Shown: positions 44,723-56,200 of the stretch, in pieces
Layout: every line of letters begins with the position of its first letter
Position numbering within the stretch: position 1 is the first letter of the stretch
Source: Bedellia somnulentella
Taxonomy: Eukaryota; Arthropoda; Insecta; Lepidoptera; Bedelliidae
Reading direction: 5' to 3'
Assembly (NCBI GenBank): GCA_963576735.1
Contig: OY755171.1
Location: 22,604,182-22,668,181 of the forward strand
Length of the DNA: 64,000 bases
Translations under genes and position numbers: made by a program
Notes under the pieces: generated by a model
Seen by the model: only the letters and a program-made list of their open reading frames with translations
Database searches by the model: none
Told to the model about the DNA's origin: nothing

Positions 44723-47224
44723 ATGGCTAAAAAAAAGAAATTAACTGACGAACAACTAAAATTGAAGAAGAAAGAGTATGACCGGAAACGTAGAGAAAAA
44801 ATGAAGAGCGATCCTACCAGTTTAGAAAGGCTTCGCGAAAAGGAAAGACTGAAATACATAAAGAAAAAAGAAAAAGGACAGGTTAGACCTGTATCTAATA
44901 TGAATCCAAGAGAAAAAAGGCTAAAACGAAAGTCTTGGAAAAAAAATAGCCAAACCTATAGGGATAAACAAGGTGTGCTGCGAAAGAATTTAATCAGATT
45001 GTTGGATATAACGCCACCTCCAAGCCCAGGGCCTTCTTTTCAAAACGTTCGTGAAAATAGGGAGGAGCACCGGAGACTGTCGTTGATCGCTCAAAGGCAA
45101 AGACAACTAAGACGACGTAGAGCAATACTTTATACTAAAATATCGAAGTTACAAAAATCTGTTGACGACGAAAGAAGGAAGGGAGAGAAGTTTCGCAAGA
45201 GATACCAAAGATTAGCTAACAAGGTGCAGAGTTCTCCTGAAGCTAAAGTTTCAGAGCTACTAAAAAATATACAGGTGCCTAAAACCGTGAAGAAAAGACT
45301 AATTTTTTCAGAGGTTATTTCTACACAGCTTACAGACCACTACAAAGATCAGAATAAACATAGTGATAAAAGGATTTTTTTTGAAGTAATGAAACCAAGC
45401 CTTTTGAAGAAAAATAAGTTACTCAGCTTAGCAAGACCTTTTTTCAAACACGAAACTTACAAAAGAGCCAGGTGCAGAAAATTAAATACTAAAGCGATGA
45501 AAGTCAAACAAGATATTACTGAGTTTTTGGAAAAGGATGAGAATTCAAGGATGTGTCCGGGTAAGAAAGATTTTTTGAGGCACAAAGGACAAGTAAAACA
45601 AAAACGGTTATTGTGTGATACAATGAAAAACTTGCACAAAAAGTTTTTGACGACTGTTGTATACAAGGTGAGCTTGGCCACATTTTGTAAGTTCAGACCT
45701 TTTTGGATAACCTGGGCATTGGTGAAAGATCGTGACACTTGCAAATGTGTAATACACGCAAATATTCAATTGATGATCCAAAAACTGTACGAGAGTAAAG
45801 CTTTGCCTAGCTGCGACCTCACAAGATTTCTTTCATTTATAATGTGCGACGTACATTCAACAAAATGTTTGTTCAGAAAATGTGAGGGTTGTATGAACAA
45901 GCCTATGGAGTATTATCTCCCCCAACCCAACAAAATAATAACCTATTATAAATGGATATATGAAACTATTTCATATGAAAAGGATGGCAAGACGAAGACG
46001 GTGCGCAAACCCATAAAAAAGGCGATTAATATATCAATAAAAGAATTAGTGAAACAGTTAGAAGAGGCACTACCATTATTCTTTCAGCACGCCGGTACCA
46101 TAGCTCACCAGTATCAAACTATTTCAGAACTCAAAAAGAATTTAACTGCTAATGAAGTCCTCATACACATAGATTTTAGTGAGAATTATTCTTGTAAATA
46201 CTACGAAGAAATACAGGCAGTTCATTTTGGTGGTGCTAGACAACAAATTACACTTCATACAGGTGTACTTTATTTACGTCGCAGTGATGGTGTCAAAGCC
46301 CACTCTTTTTCCTCTCTATCTGAAAATAACCGACATGATAAGATGGCAGTATGGGCTCATTTAACACCAGTATTTGAATGGCTTAAAGGCCAGGATTTGA
46401 ATATTCATACGATTCACATGTTGAGTGACAGTCCAGTTAATCAATACAAAAACAAATTTATTTTCCACATTGTGTCTCGATATATAAATGTTTTATTTCC
46501 GGAAATAAGATTATTTTCATGGCATTATTCTGAACCAGGGCATGGGAAAGGTGCACCTGATGGTGTGGGCGGCACTTTAAAAAGAACTGCCGATAAAGCT
46601 GTGGCCGAAGGCCTTGATATCGTAAATTTAATGACACTCAAAAATATATTACTGGAAAGATGTCCTTCAATAATGTTGTTTGAAGTAACCACTGCTAACA
46701 TCGTAGGGATAGAAAATTTAGTAAAGCAATCTAAATCAATCGCTGCATTCCCTGGAACTCAAAAAATTCGCCAATTTGTTTTTGCTTCCGATGTGCTCGA
46801 GTTCAGAAGTCTTTCGTGTAACGATTGCACTGGAAAGTGTAGTCATTATCATTTAGGATATTACTCATCTTCATCTCATCATTCCAAGAATACGTCGAAC
46901 AGTAGGCAGTTGTCAAAAGTTATCTGTGACACAGAATGTATAATAGTCCCTGATGAGAATATAACAGATAAAGGAACAGATTATAATATAGGGGATCATG
47001 TTATTGTTAGATGGGACGATAAGATTTACCCTGGACAAATATCTTCAGTTTCTGAAGAAGGGGCTTTGGTAAAGTGCATGGCAAGAGGCTGTAAAGCTTG
47101 GAAATGGCCCACCATAACAGATGAACAACTGTATCATTGGAATGATGTACTACAGAAGATTCAGCCTCCAAAATTAATAAAAAGGGGATGCTACATTGTT
47201 AGAGAAATGGACAAGGGTGATTAG
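44723..47224 (+). CDS. 833-aa protein of unknown function, DDE-like core, probably transposon-derived
   Basis: One uninterrupted exon. N-terminus 1-90 is Lys/Arg-rich (MAKKKKLTDEQLKLKKKEYD, NPREKRLKRKSWKK). A PPPSPGP hinge lies near 98-104 and a coiled coil at about 115-165. A Cys/His cluster at 340-390 (CKCVIH, CDVH, KCLFRKCEGC) may bind zinc. A probable RNase H-like core follows: HIDFSENY with D484, HMLSDSPVNQYKNKF with D569, and EPGHGKGAPDGVGG with E604/D613, the layout of a DDE/D nuclease. The tail (about 757-812) is SH3/Tudor-like (GDHVIVRWDDKIYPGQI, WKWPTITDEQLYHW). I recall similar uncharacterised arthropod and cnidarian proteins but cannot name the family. No stops or frameshifts in 833 codons suggest selection or recent arrival. 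Confidence 0.8.
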   Translation: MAKKKKLTDEQLKLKKKEYDRKRREKMKSDPTSLERLREKERLKYIKKKEKGQVRPVSNMNPREKRLKRKSWKKNSQTYRDKQGVLRKNLIRLLDITPPPSPGPSFQNVRENREEHRRLSLIAQRQRQLRRRRAILYTKISKLQKSVDDERRKGEKFRKRYQRLANKVQSSPEAKVSELLKNIQVPKTVKKRLIFSEVISTQLTDHYKDQNKHSDKRIFFEVMKPSLLKKNKLLSLARPFFKHETYKRARCRKLNTKAMKVKQDITEFLEKDENSRMCPGKKDFLRHKGQVKQKRLLCDTMKNLHKKFLTTVVYKVSLATFCKFRPFWITWALVKDRDTCKCVIHANIQLMIQKLYESKALPSCDLTRFLSFIMCDVHSTKCLFRKCEGCMNKPMEYYLPQPNKIITYYKWIYETISYEKDGKTKTVRKPIKKAINISIKELVKQLEEALPLFFQHAGTIAHQYQTISELKKNLTANEVLIHIDFSENYSCKYYEEIQAVHFGGARQQITLHTGVLYLRRSDGVKAHSFSSLSENNRHDKMAVWAHLTPVFEWLKGQDLNIHTIHMLSDSPVNQYKNKFIFHIVSRYINVLFPEIRLFSWHYSEPGHGKGAPDGVGGTLKRTADKAVAEGLDIVNLMTLKNILLERCPSIMLFEVTTANIVGIENLVKQSKSIAAFPGTQKIRQFVFASDVLEFRSLSCNDCTGKCSHYHLGYYSSSSHHSKNTSNSRQLSKVICDTECIIVPDENITDKGTDYNIGDHVIVRWDDKIYPGQISSVSEEGALVKCMARGCKAWKWPTITDEQLYHWNDVLQKIQPPKLIKRGCYIVREMDKGD

Positions 47225-47805
47225 CTAAGTTAATCAAAGAAATATTCCTGATATAAAGAGTTGGTATTTTATTATTCTCTCATTTTGAAACGAATATAGT
47301 TTATAAGGTTATCATTGACGAGTTGCCTTTTTTGGTTCAGTATTAAGAAATGATACGTTTTTGATCTCTTTATTAGTTTGTAAGCAACATTAATTAAATC
47401 TCTAGTGCAATTAGCAATACTTGAAACGCTGTGATTTCCAAAGAAAAGGTTGTCCATTATTTTACGTACAAAAATTTATATTAATAGTTGTATAAGGAGA
47501 AATACTAAGTAAATGTTACTTTATCTTTGTTATTTAAAGTATAATACAAGATTTCTAATGTCATTAAACATGTCTTTTATTGTCGAATTGGCGTAAATAT
47601 GGTAACACTCATTCCCTCACCTGATGCATCATTCCCTCACTCTCTAATTTTTTAATACCCTCTTTTTACTATAAAAAACTCATGTATTTTGGAGACCACT
47701 ACATCGTTGACAATTAGTAACACGAGTACTATAAAATTCATAACAAAGAATAATTAAATATCAAAAATAAAAAAACAATAATTTTATAACTCAAATTTCT
47801 GAATT
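47225..47805. other. 3' flank of the 833-aa gene
   Basis: AT-rich probable 3' UTR and flank, holding only the motif pair at 47609-47639. The LINE-F copy starts at about 47806. Confidence 0.4.
47609..47639 (-). repeat. 3' TCATTCCCTCA pair flanking the 833-aa gene
   Basis: TCATTCCCTCA at 47609-47619 and 47629-47639, nine bases apart. Inverted, the pair mirrors the 44597-44625 pair, which is spaced by seven bases. Confidence 0.65.
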
Positions 47806-48888
47806 TTGCTGGAATTACCCACAGACTTCTCGAAAGCTTTTGATAAAATCTGCTATTCTATATTAATTGCTAAACTCGAGAGCTTTGGTATACGCGGCGA
47901 CCTGCTACGTTGGATTGAGTCCTATATAAGAGGACGATGGCAAGCCGTAACTGTAAAGGGTTTCACTTCTTCATTTGTGCCAATAACATCAGGTATAATT
48001 CAGGGTTCTCATGTAGGCCCCCTGTTCTTTAATATCTTCATAAATGACATTTACAAAGTATTTCTCCGTTCACTCTTTCTTCTATTCGCTGACGATACCA
48101 AAATATATGAAACTATCACGTGTTACGGTGACTGCCTTGCCCTGCAGTCGGATCTTGACCGCTTTGCTACCTATTGTAGTAATAATTATTTACAACTTAA
48201 TTTAGACAAGTGCCATATTATATCATTTGGTAGGAAAACCAAATATGATTAATTTCCCTATTCACTTTCAAGAACAAGTGAGGTTAGAGATCTTGGCATT
48301 ATAATTGACTCTAAATTGCTATTTGATAAACATATTTCTAGCATATTCTCCAAAGCGTTTAAATTGCTAGGGTTTGTACTTCGTCAGTCAAAAGAATTTA
48401 AAAGCCCTCAAACTATTGTAACACTTTATAATGCATTGGTACTACCAATACTCCAATATGGCTCATCAGTATGGAACCCCATGTATCAAGTATATATCAA
48501 AATGCTGCAAAGAATTCAAAATACGTTTATTAAACACCTCATCTATAGATTTCCATACTTTAACAACCTTCCTAACTTGAAACCCTTAAAATGTGCTAGA
48601 GACACTAGGGATCAATTAATAGTATTTAAAACCATCCATAATCAAATTGATTCACCTTATTTGTTATCAAGGTTAAACTTAAGATGTCCGTCTTACAATA
48701 CTAGAAACTCATTCACATTCCACACACCATCTCTTAGGACTAATTATGCCACCAACACATTTATTGCCCGTGCTATTATTTCTTACAATACAAAATTTTC
48801 CGAAGCTGACTTTTTCAATTTATCATTAACTCAATTTAAGAACTTTTGTAAACAGTTGGATTTTGTTGAATCAGCCGATCGACCCTAA
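47806..48888 (+). pseudogene. LINE-F reverse transcriptase, one in-frame stop
   Basis: Two blocks separated by a TAA: 47806-48252 with the palm and FADD box, and 48316-48888 with SSVWNPMYQVYIKMLQRIQN and a C-terminal stop. The frame continues through the stop (VRDLGIIIDSKLLFDKHI), so one nonsense change is the main damage besides truncation. Confidence 0.82.
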
Positions 48889-49440
48889 ATGTTTGAGTCA
48901 TACAATTTTCTCTTAATATAATTATTTGAATTTATATTTATTTATTATATTATATATTTCCTTATTATGTTATATTTATTTATTATATTATATTTATATA
49001 TTTACTTATTATGTTATATAATTAAAGTATGTATTTTAAGTACTTTCATTCATAATTATCTTATACATTATTAATTTATGTATTTTTAACCTTGAAAAGT
49101 AAGTATCTTATTAAGGTATATTTTATTATCATATATTATTGTTAACATTATTTCCTAAAATCTCTATGCATATTTTGTAATCTTATAGTGTTTGCTTGTT
49201 TGTTTGGTCTGGTGGGAATGACAATATAATTCATTTAACTCACTTAATTTCATCTGTATAAATTATCCATATTACAACCGATGTATAATTGTTTTGTTTT
49301 CAATAGTTATTTTAATTTGCGTTTTTCTGTATCGTTTGTATAACAATTGGTAAAAACTTCATAGGTCCAGAACTTCTCTGTATTTTTCTCTTATTTGAAA
49401 TATTGTGTACCGTTTGTTTCTCAAATAAATAAATATAATA
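47806..49440 (+). mobile_element. LINE-F, 5'-truncated jockey-like retrotransposon
   Basis: Encodes FSKAFDKICYSILIAKL, GIIQGSHVGPLFFNIFINDI and LFADDTKIYETITCYGD, broken by a stop at 48250-48252, then the C-terminal half 48316-48888. A long AT-rich 3' UTR ends in (AATA)n near 49440. Confidence 0.85.
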
Positions 49441-49940
49441 ATAAGCCTTAGATCGCTTTATCTAGGCGACAGTGAAACAATAGCACTCATTGAAGAGATG
49501 AGATTATTTAAAGGTTCTACCAATACGTCACTTTCTCTGCTTATTTAGTTATTTGAGTGACGAGGCCATTTGTTTATTTTATTATTGTAGTTAAGTTTAG
49601 ATTTAAGTGGTTTTTTTTTAATTATATAATGTATATTTCTATTTATACATTAAGTCGACGTAAAATTGTATTATTATTTCTGACATTGTGTAATAAATTA
49701 ATTAATAGAGTTTTTGGAAATAAATAGAAATAACTCTTCATTAAAGTAACATAATATGTAATGACATTAAATAAACTCAAAAAAAGGCAATTTTTCATTG
49801 CCTATAAACTTAAAATACACATACTTCAGCTATAGCCATATACATTTTTACAACTATCAAATGATTGAGAAGTTTAACCTCAGTGCAAAAAAGTTTGTAT
49901 AAATTGGAAATCTTGAAATACCATATCAAATGAAACAAAC
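49440..49940. other. AT-rich flank, nothing recognised
   Basis: No coding or repeat signal. It contains no further CAND1-like exon, although the donor at 49940 points this way. Confidence 0.4.
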
Positions 49941-50049
49941 CTTTAAACCTGGCAATCAGGGCAGGTGATACAGTAATGTACATTTCGGAGAGGAGCTCGT
50001 GTCGCGTCGCGATCACAGATTCTAAACATTTGGCAGCGGCACGGCGCAC
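49941..50049 (-). CDS. CAND1: Single internal exon of CAND1 (cullin-associated NEDD8-dissociated protein)
   Basis: 109 bases with acceptor TTGACAG and donor AAAG|GTTTGT. It encodes VRRAAAKCLESVIATRHELL and SEMYITVSPALIARFK, closely like the CAND1 HEAT repeat VRRAAAKCLDAVVSTRHEML. CAND1 binds unneddylated cullin-RBX1 and exchanges F-box adaptors in the cytosol and nucleus. No other CAND1 exon is seen in the 9 kb downstream on this strand, and upstream is an N gap. The exon itself has no damage. It may be part of a misassembled or inverted segment, or an exon duplicate. Confidence 0.8.
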
Positions 50050-50154
50050 CTGTCAACAATTTTATGTATGTTTCAATATGGATGGGCAAAATAACAAGCA
50101 TTACTGTTTGTAAAAAAGGTAACTATTTATTTACAACCATGATAAAAGCAATTG

Positions 50155-50354
50155 NNNNNNNNNNNNNNNNNNNNNNNNNNNNNNNNNNNNNNNNNNNNNN
50201 NNNNNNNNNNNNNNNNNNNNNNNNNNNNNNNNNNNNNNNNNNNNNNNNNNNNNNNNNNNNNNNNNNNNNNNNNNNNNNNNNNNNNNNNNNNNNNNNNNNN
50301 NNNNNNNNNNNNNNNNNNNNNNNNNNNNNNNNNNNNNNNNNNNNNNNNNNNNNN
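50155..50354. other. Assembly gap, 200 N
   Basis: Exactly 200 N, so its size is a placeholder. Satellite DNA starts immediately after it, which explains the break. Confidence 0.97.
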
Positions 50355-50355
50355 T

Positions 50356-50718
50356 GACTAGACTACGATTGTTACTAGACTACGAATATTACTAGACTAC
50401 GATTGTTACTAGACTACGAATATTACTAGACTACGATTGTTACTAGACTACGAATATTACTAGACTACGATTGTTACTAGACTACGAATATTACTAGACT
50501 ACGATTGTTACTAGACTACGAATATTACTAGACTACGATTGTTACTAGACTACGAATATTACTAGACTACGATTGTTACTAGACTACGAATATTACTAGA
50601 CTACGAATATTACTAGACTACGATTGTTACTAGACTACGAATATTACTAGACTACGATTGTTACTAGACTACGAATATTACTAGACTACGATTATTACTA
50701 GACTACGGCTATTACTAA
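50356..50718. repeat. Satellite, 17-bp units forming a 34-bp dimer
   Basis: ACTAGACTACGATTGTT and ACTAGACTACGAATATT alternate about 21 times. One register slip (two AATATT units in a row) occurs near 50582-50615, and the array decays at its right end. The true length is hidden by the gap. Confidence 0.95.
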
Positions 50719-50999
50719 ACCAAACTGCGACGACATTGTTGGGGTTAAAAGAATCTGTGAGACAAAATTCGTTGATGTTGAATGGGGTACAGAATTGGGA
50801 ATCAAATGCTTCTTTGGTTGTCAGTGTAATATAATAATTTTCTTTGTAAGTTTTTATATTATTCATTATTGCACATTTAAAAAAAATACAAAACCACTAT
50901 GTATTAACTTTTATAAAGTGAATTTACTTTCAATAAGAAAGCTAACTCACTAATTAGATAATTTAATAAAACAATATAAAAAAAACTATTGTGAGTATA

Positions 51000-51594
51000 C
51001 AAAGAGCGGCTGAAAAGTTTTGGCCTAAGGTAAGATAGGTAGGTATAAAACTGCTGATGGAAATGTATAAAAATTATATTTTTCAATATAATCTTCCTCT
51101 AATTCAATGCACTTCTTATATTTATTTAAAAAGGTTGTCAACCCTCCCAAAAAAAATTTGCAGTCTTTGCCTTCAAAATGTTCATTTAAGGCCGCCTTCA
51201 TTTCCTTGTCACTGGAAAAATTCAGTCCTCGGAGCTCGTTTTTCAAATTTGAAAAAAGGAAATAATCGCTAGGAGCCAGATCTGGATTGTAGGGTGGATG
51301 ATTGGTTTCTTCAAATCAATTCAAAAAACAGTCGCCATTAGCTTGGAAGCCGACCTTTCCACTTTGAATTTCCGTGGCGGCTTTTCTCCCTTTTCTATCC
51401 ACTGCATTGACTCTTGTTTTGACTCCGGATCGTACTGTCGCATCCACGTTTCATAAGCATCCAGTTGCAGACTCCCCATAAACTGCAGACATCTCTTCAA
51501 ATAGTATTTAGGATACTCAAATTAGTGCTGTGTATCACGACTCATTAGTGATACTTAAAGGTACTTAGGCTCAAAACTTTTCAGCCGCCCCTCG
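51000..51594 (-). mobile_element. Mariner-like element 3, deleted relic
   Basis: TA on both sides (50998-50999, 51595-51596) and inverted ends containing GCGGCTGAAAAGTTTT. The minus strand reads the transposase end LKNELRGLNFSSDKEMKAAL, with the middle deleted and frameshifted. Confidence 0.8.
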
Positions 51595-51689
51595 TATGTA
51601 TCGTCTTCAGTAGCAAGTTTTAGTAATTATGTGAGACAACAATCGTCAATCAAATCATCTACCTTGGTTAATGGAAGAGTGAGATACTA

Positions 51690-53040
51690 TTTCGATCGAT
51701 TTATTTTAAATTAATTAAATTATTTGAAAGCTATCTTAGAAATAGACTTCAGTGCCTAAAAATTGGAGACAATTATAGCACATTTTCAAAAAACCACCCC
51801 TATGGCGTCCCTCAGGGTAGTATCTTAGGACCCAGCCTATTTTTGATTTATATTAATGAGCTATGTAATCTCCAACTTAATAACGGCACCATAGTTTCAT
51901 ATGCAGATGACACAGCCTTACTTTTTTCTGCAAAAACAATAGACGAAGCTTATAAATTCGCTCAATTTGGCTTTAGTATTGTGAATGACTGGCTTTTTAA
52001 TAATTTTCTGTCCTTGAACACTGATAAAACTATGTATATGATTTTCGCAAGGAACACTTCTACACCATTACTCGCTAATACCCCGCTTTATGCACATCAC
52101 CGCACTTGCACTGATAGCGCACCATGCCCATGCTCAACTATCTCCAAAGCAATTAACATCAAATATCTTGGAATTACTCTCGATGTTACTTTAACTTTTA
52201 AGGTCCATATTAATGCACTCTGTAATAGAATTAGAAAACTTATAGTAATATTTAAAAAGTTGAGACACATATGTGACTACGCTTTAATAAAACAAATCTA
52301 TCAAGCGCTTGGTCAATCCTTACTGACTTATTGCATAAAATCTTGGGGAGGTGCTGGCATTACCACTATGTTAAAACTGGAACGAGCTCAAAGAGCGCTA
52401 CTTAAAGTAGCCACAGCGCGCCCTTTCTATTTCCCTACTACCGAACTATATAAACAATGCAAAGTGCTAACTGTGCGCCAGCTCTTTATTCTATTCACTG
52501 TTCTAAAGCAGCATGCCAGCTTACACTTCAACCCTGATACACTAAACAGGAGGCGAAAGGATATAGCATGTTTGAATACTTATAGTGCAAAATTTTCCAT
52601 TACAAATAGATTCTTTATATTTTTAGGTCCATACTTATATAATAAAATTAATAGATTACTAGTATTATATAACTTAAACAACTTTGAATGCAAGAAAAAA
52701 CTTCAATCGTGGCTTTTAAATCTTACATACACGGAATCAGAGGAATTGCTTAATATAATAAGTTAATATAAGATGTTTTTATTTTTTTATCATAATAATA
52801 CAATTAGTTAGATACAATCGAGTCTGATAATAATTTATACACTACTTACCAATACCATTATATGAAAACTGATAGTTTAAGCCTTTTTTGTTTATTGTTG
52901 CCTGAAATACAGGTAAATTACCTAGCTCAGGAACAGGAAAATGTTATATTTTGTACTTTAAATAACTTACTAGGTTAAGACGAATATTATGTACTTTTGA
53001 AAACTGAATAAATTTTTATTATTTTTTTTTATTATTTTTT
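51690..53040 (+). mobile_element. LINE-C copy 2 (jockey-like), 5'-truncated
   Basis: RT from SYLRNRLQCLKIGDNYSTF and YGVPQGSILGP through SYADDTALLFSAK to YTESEELLNIIS, then the 3' UTR. The mariner-free twin of 16690-19110; the mariner target TA is at 52759-52760. Confidence 0.9.
51843..52766 (+). pseudogene. LINE-C copy 2 RT, open but truncated
   Basis: 307 open codons with YADDTALLF and the full C-terminal domain. The endonuclease and 5' RT are lost. Homology extends upstream to about 51700 in the same frame family. Confidence 0.85.
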
Positions 53041-53219
53041 TTATTATTTCGGAAAATGGTAAAGATTTGATTTGATAAGAAGGAGTATACCGGAGGCAGA
53101 ATATTCCCAGATAAAATGAAGATAAATGTTTCTTATCTTAACGTTCTCATTTCGCTAGATATCATAAATAATACTAGCATGTACTTATTTACTGGACCTC
53201 AAATAAGTTGTTGTTGCAG

Positions 53220-53281
53220 AGATCAAAAAATCCTCTTCATCGATCCGATAGTACCAAGAAAACGAGCAAAATACAAAAAGC
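53220..53281 (+). CDS. Unrecognised gene, exon a (basic)
   Basis: Acceptor TTGTTGTTGCAG, donor GTAAGT. It starts in phase 0 and leaves two bases. RSKNPLHRSDSTKKTSKIQK. Short and of low complexity, so the call rests on splice sites and phase. Confidence 0.5.
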
Positions 53282-56200
53282 GTAAGTAATTATTCCTCAT
53301 ATCTAGTAAGCAATTAATATATAATTATAAACACATATACTCTCACACATGCACGCCCATAAATCCCATTGGAGCAGCCATAGACTATCGATCACCGCTT
53401 TGGACAAATTCGGAAATTATTTATATTTACAGCTGAAATGATATAATTGTAATTTTTCAGGTTGGAAAAGCGCGCCAATAAAATAATGATGAAGGCGTCT
53501 CAGACTCTAGAACAATCGACAGGACTCGCTATCGGACCGCGGAGATCTATTAACGATGCCCGTAAGTTTGATTTATATTTCTACGCTATGCTAAGTTTAT
53601 GCACTTAACAATGCTAAATATTTATTTATAAATGATTAATCGTTCATATATCTAATCTAGTTAATATTAAATCAGATCAAATATAGTTTATTCGGTACAC
53701 ATACAAAAAGACTAATACTAATACACAGAAAGAAAACACAAGACCACTTGATCATTATTAAAACGCTGAGACTGATTAAAATGAAGACATAAAGAATAAA
53801 ACAAATCGAGGCACACATGGCTCAATGGATATTAGTTTTTGGAGGTCTACTTTTGACATTCCATTTTTTACTTTGTTTTGTTTTCGTTTAAGGGCCTCCC
53901 CGCATTTTGCAGCTATTGCGCTCACTCTTACGTCAAATTTACTGCGAGTGACAGGGACGGAAAAAACGCGCGCTTAGGATAAATGTAGTTTATTTAGTTT
54001 TATTGAATAACTATAATGTTTAAATGAAAAGTTAAACATCAAAGTTACAGATCTTAAAGCTACGCGTATATAGACACATAATGAGTTCACATGTATGTTA
54101 TGCCAGAGGAGCCTATACGGTTCCAATTAAATTTTTTTCATCATATTCTTCAACAAATTATTAAAATGTTAAACATCAAAATTCAACACTATGAACTAAT
54201 CACCAACATATATTTTATTCATGTCAAATCAATATCATCAAATAAGACTTTATAGAATTTCCAAACAATCAATATCAGCCTATTTTTCCGGGGACGCCCT
54301 TAATTTATAACTTTTATATAAAGCAGACAAAATAAAATCTTGCGATACAGAGCAGGGTGTGCCTAGTGCAAGGTTTAACGTTATGATGAATTTTATGTAA
54401 AAATGGAAATGAAGATAAACAATTTTTTTATTATTTATTTACTTAGTGATAATGGCCTACGCGTCTCTTTTTATAACATTTATTTTCTTTCACTCGCACA
54501 AAATGATTATTTGGATTTCGTCATTTTTGATAAGTGAGTATACATTGTCATATTCAACGAATTCAACGACACCTACGTAGTTGTTCTTGGTTATCATTTT
54601 ATACTTCTGTCATATATTTCGCTTGACATTTGAAGCGGCAAGTGGGACACGATTATATTGACAAGCAGTTAGAACAGGTAGGAAAGTTTTTATCGTTTAC
54701 GGTTTGAGGACAAGAATTCTTGAGTTTTGAGGTCGTGTTTTCCAATTTCGCTGAGGGCAACTTTTATGTTGTACATATTTGTTCTGTATTTCTGCTCTGC
54801 TACCAACTATTCTTGATTTTTAATTGTATAAAAAAGGATTTGAATTCACTTACGTGATATCCTGGTGAGTTGCTCCGTCCTTGCTGTTTGATCTCCCAAT
54901 TTGTTGAAGAGGTTATTTCAAATGGTGTTTGTTCTTCAATATTTTGTTTAGATTTGAATGCATTCAATCTTTGATCAACAATACGATTCCCTGGCCAAGG
55001 GATATCGTTTATAGAGAATCTTTCTTTGCTTCCCTTCGTATTCTGCGTATTATCTTCGACAGCTGTTGTCGGGTCCAAAGTTCACCCTCTCAACGCACAT
55101 CAAAGATTTTGGTTTCAAGTGCGATAACTTTGCTATTGTCCACAATTTCACCGAATCACAATATAAACAATCAAATATACAATGCTCCTTTCTATTAGTA
55201 TCCCAATACTCGAAATTTATACAAAATTAATAACAATTTTACAATGCAACAATTCAATTCAATTCAGAGCTCAAGTCAAGAGCAAGTTTTTATCTATCTA
55301 ACTGTCAATCGCAGACTAAATAGAATATGCCAAAGCCGCGAGTACATGTCTGGCGCGAACATACCCCCGCCCCGGGCCGCTACAATCGGCCCGCTTTAAT
55401 CAATCGGGAGTCGGGATTGAGTTGCGCCCGCTCTTTTCAAAATAGAATCACCCACCAGGACCTCAACAACTTTAGGAGTACCATCTGTACCCGGAAACAA
55501 CTTAAGAATACGCCTCTTGCGCCACAGTAAGGGCGGAAGGTTAGTATCCTTCACTAAAACAAGGTCACCAACAGCTGGTGGATTCATCTTATCCGTCCAC
55601 TTAACCCGTTGCTGGAGTATATGCAAATATTCTAGGGACCAACGATGCCAGAAAGTCTGGGTCATCCTCTGGAGGGCTTCAAATCGCGAAACTCGGTTCG
55701 GGCTACAATCAACAAGAGGGTACTCAGGCAAGGCGTTAAGTGGTTGTCCAATCAAGAAATGTCCTGGAGTCAACACCTCCAAGTCATTTGGATCCGAAGA
55801 GAGCGGGCATAAAGGCCGTGAATTGAGGACTGCCTCAATTTTACAAAATACAGTATCAAGTTCCTCATAAGTAAGTACAGTTTCATCAATTACGCGATGC
55901 AAATGAGTTTTAGCGACCTTAACAACACTTTCAAAGGGCAGGAAGGTGGGTCAAACAGCCATTTAATACCCTGGCGGGATAAACTAGTACTAATGTCCTT
56001 CTTGCTGGACTCAAGAAAGTCAACAACTTCTCGAAGATAGTTGTTGGCACCCTTAAAATTTGTTCCGCAATCGGAACGCATGAGCGTTGGCAATCCTCGA
56101 CCGAAAACAAAGCGGGAGAGGGCAGCAATGAAGGCTTCAGTGCTCAATGACGATACTATTTCTAAATCAACAGCCTTCGTAGAGAAACAAATAAAAACAC

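Noticed and set aside
45457..45744. Minus-strand ORF inside the 833-aa gene
   Set aside because: Chance frame opposite an intact, motif-bearing ORF.
50064..50361. Open frames running through the N gap
   Set aside because: They consist mainly of unknown bases; no coding evidence.
50356..50718. CRISPR-like regular repeats
   Set aside because: Contiguous 17-bp units without unique spacers in an insect genome; this is a satellite.
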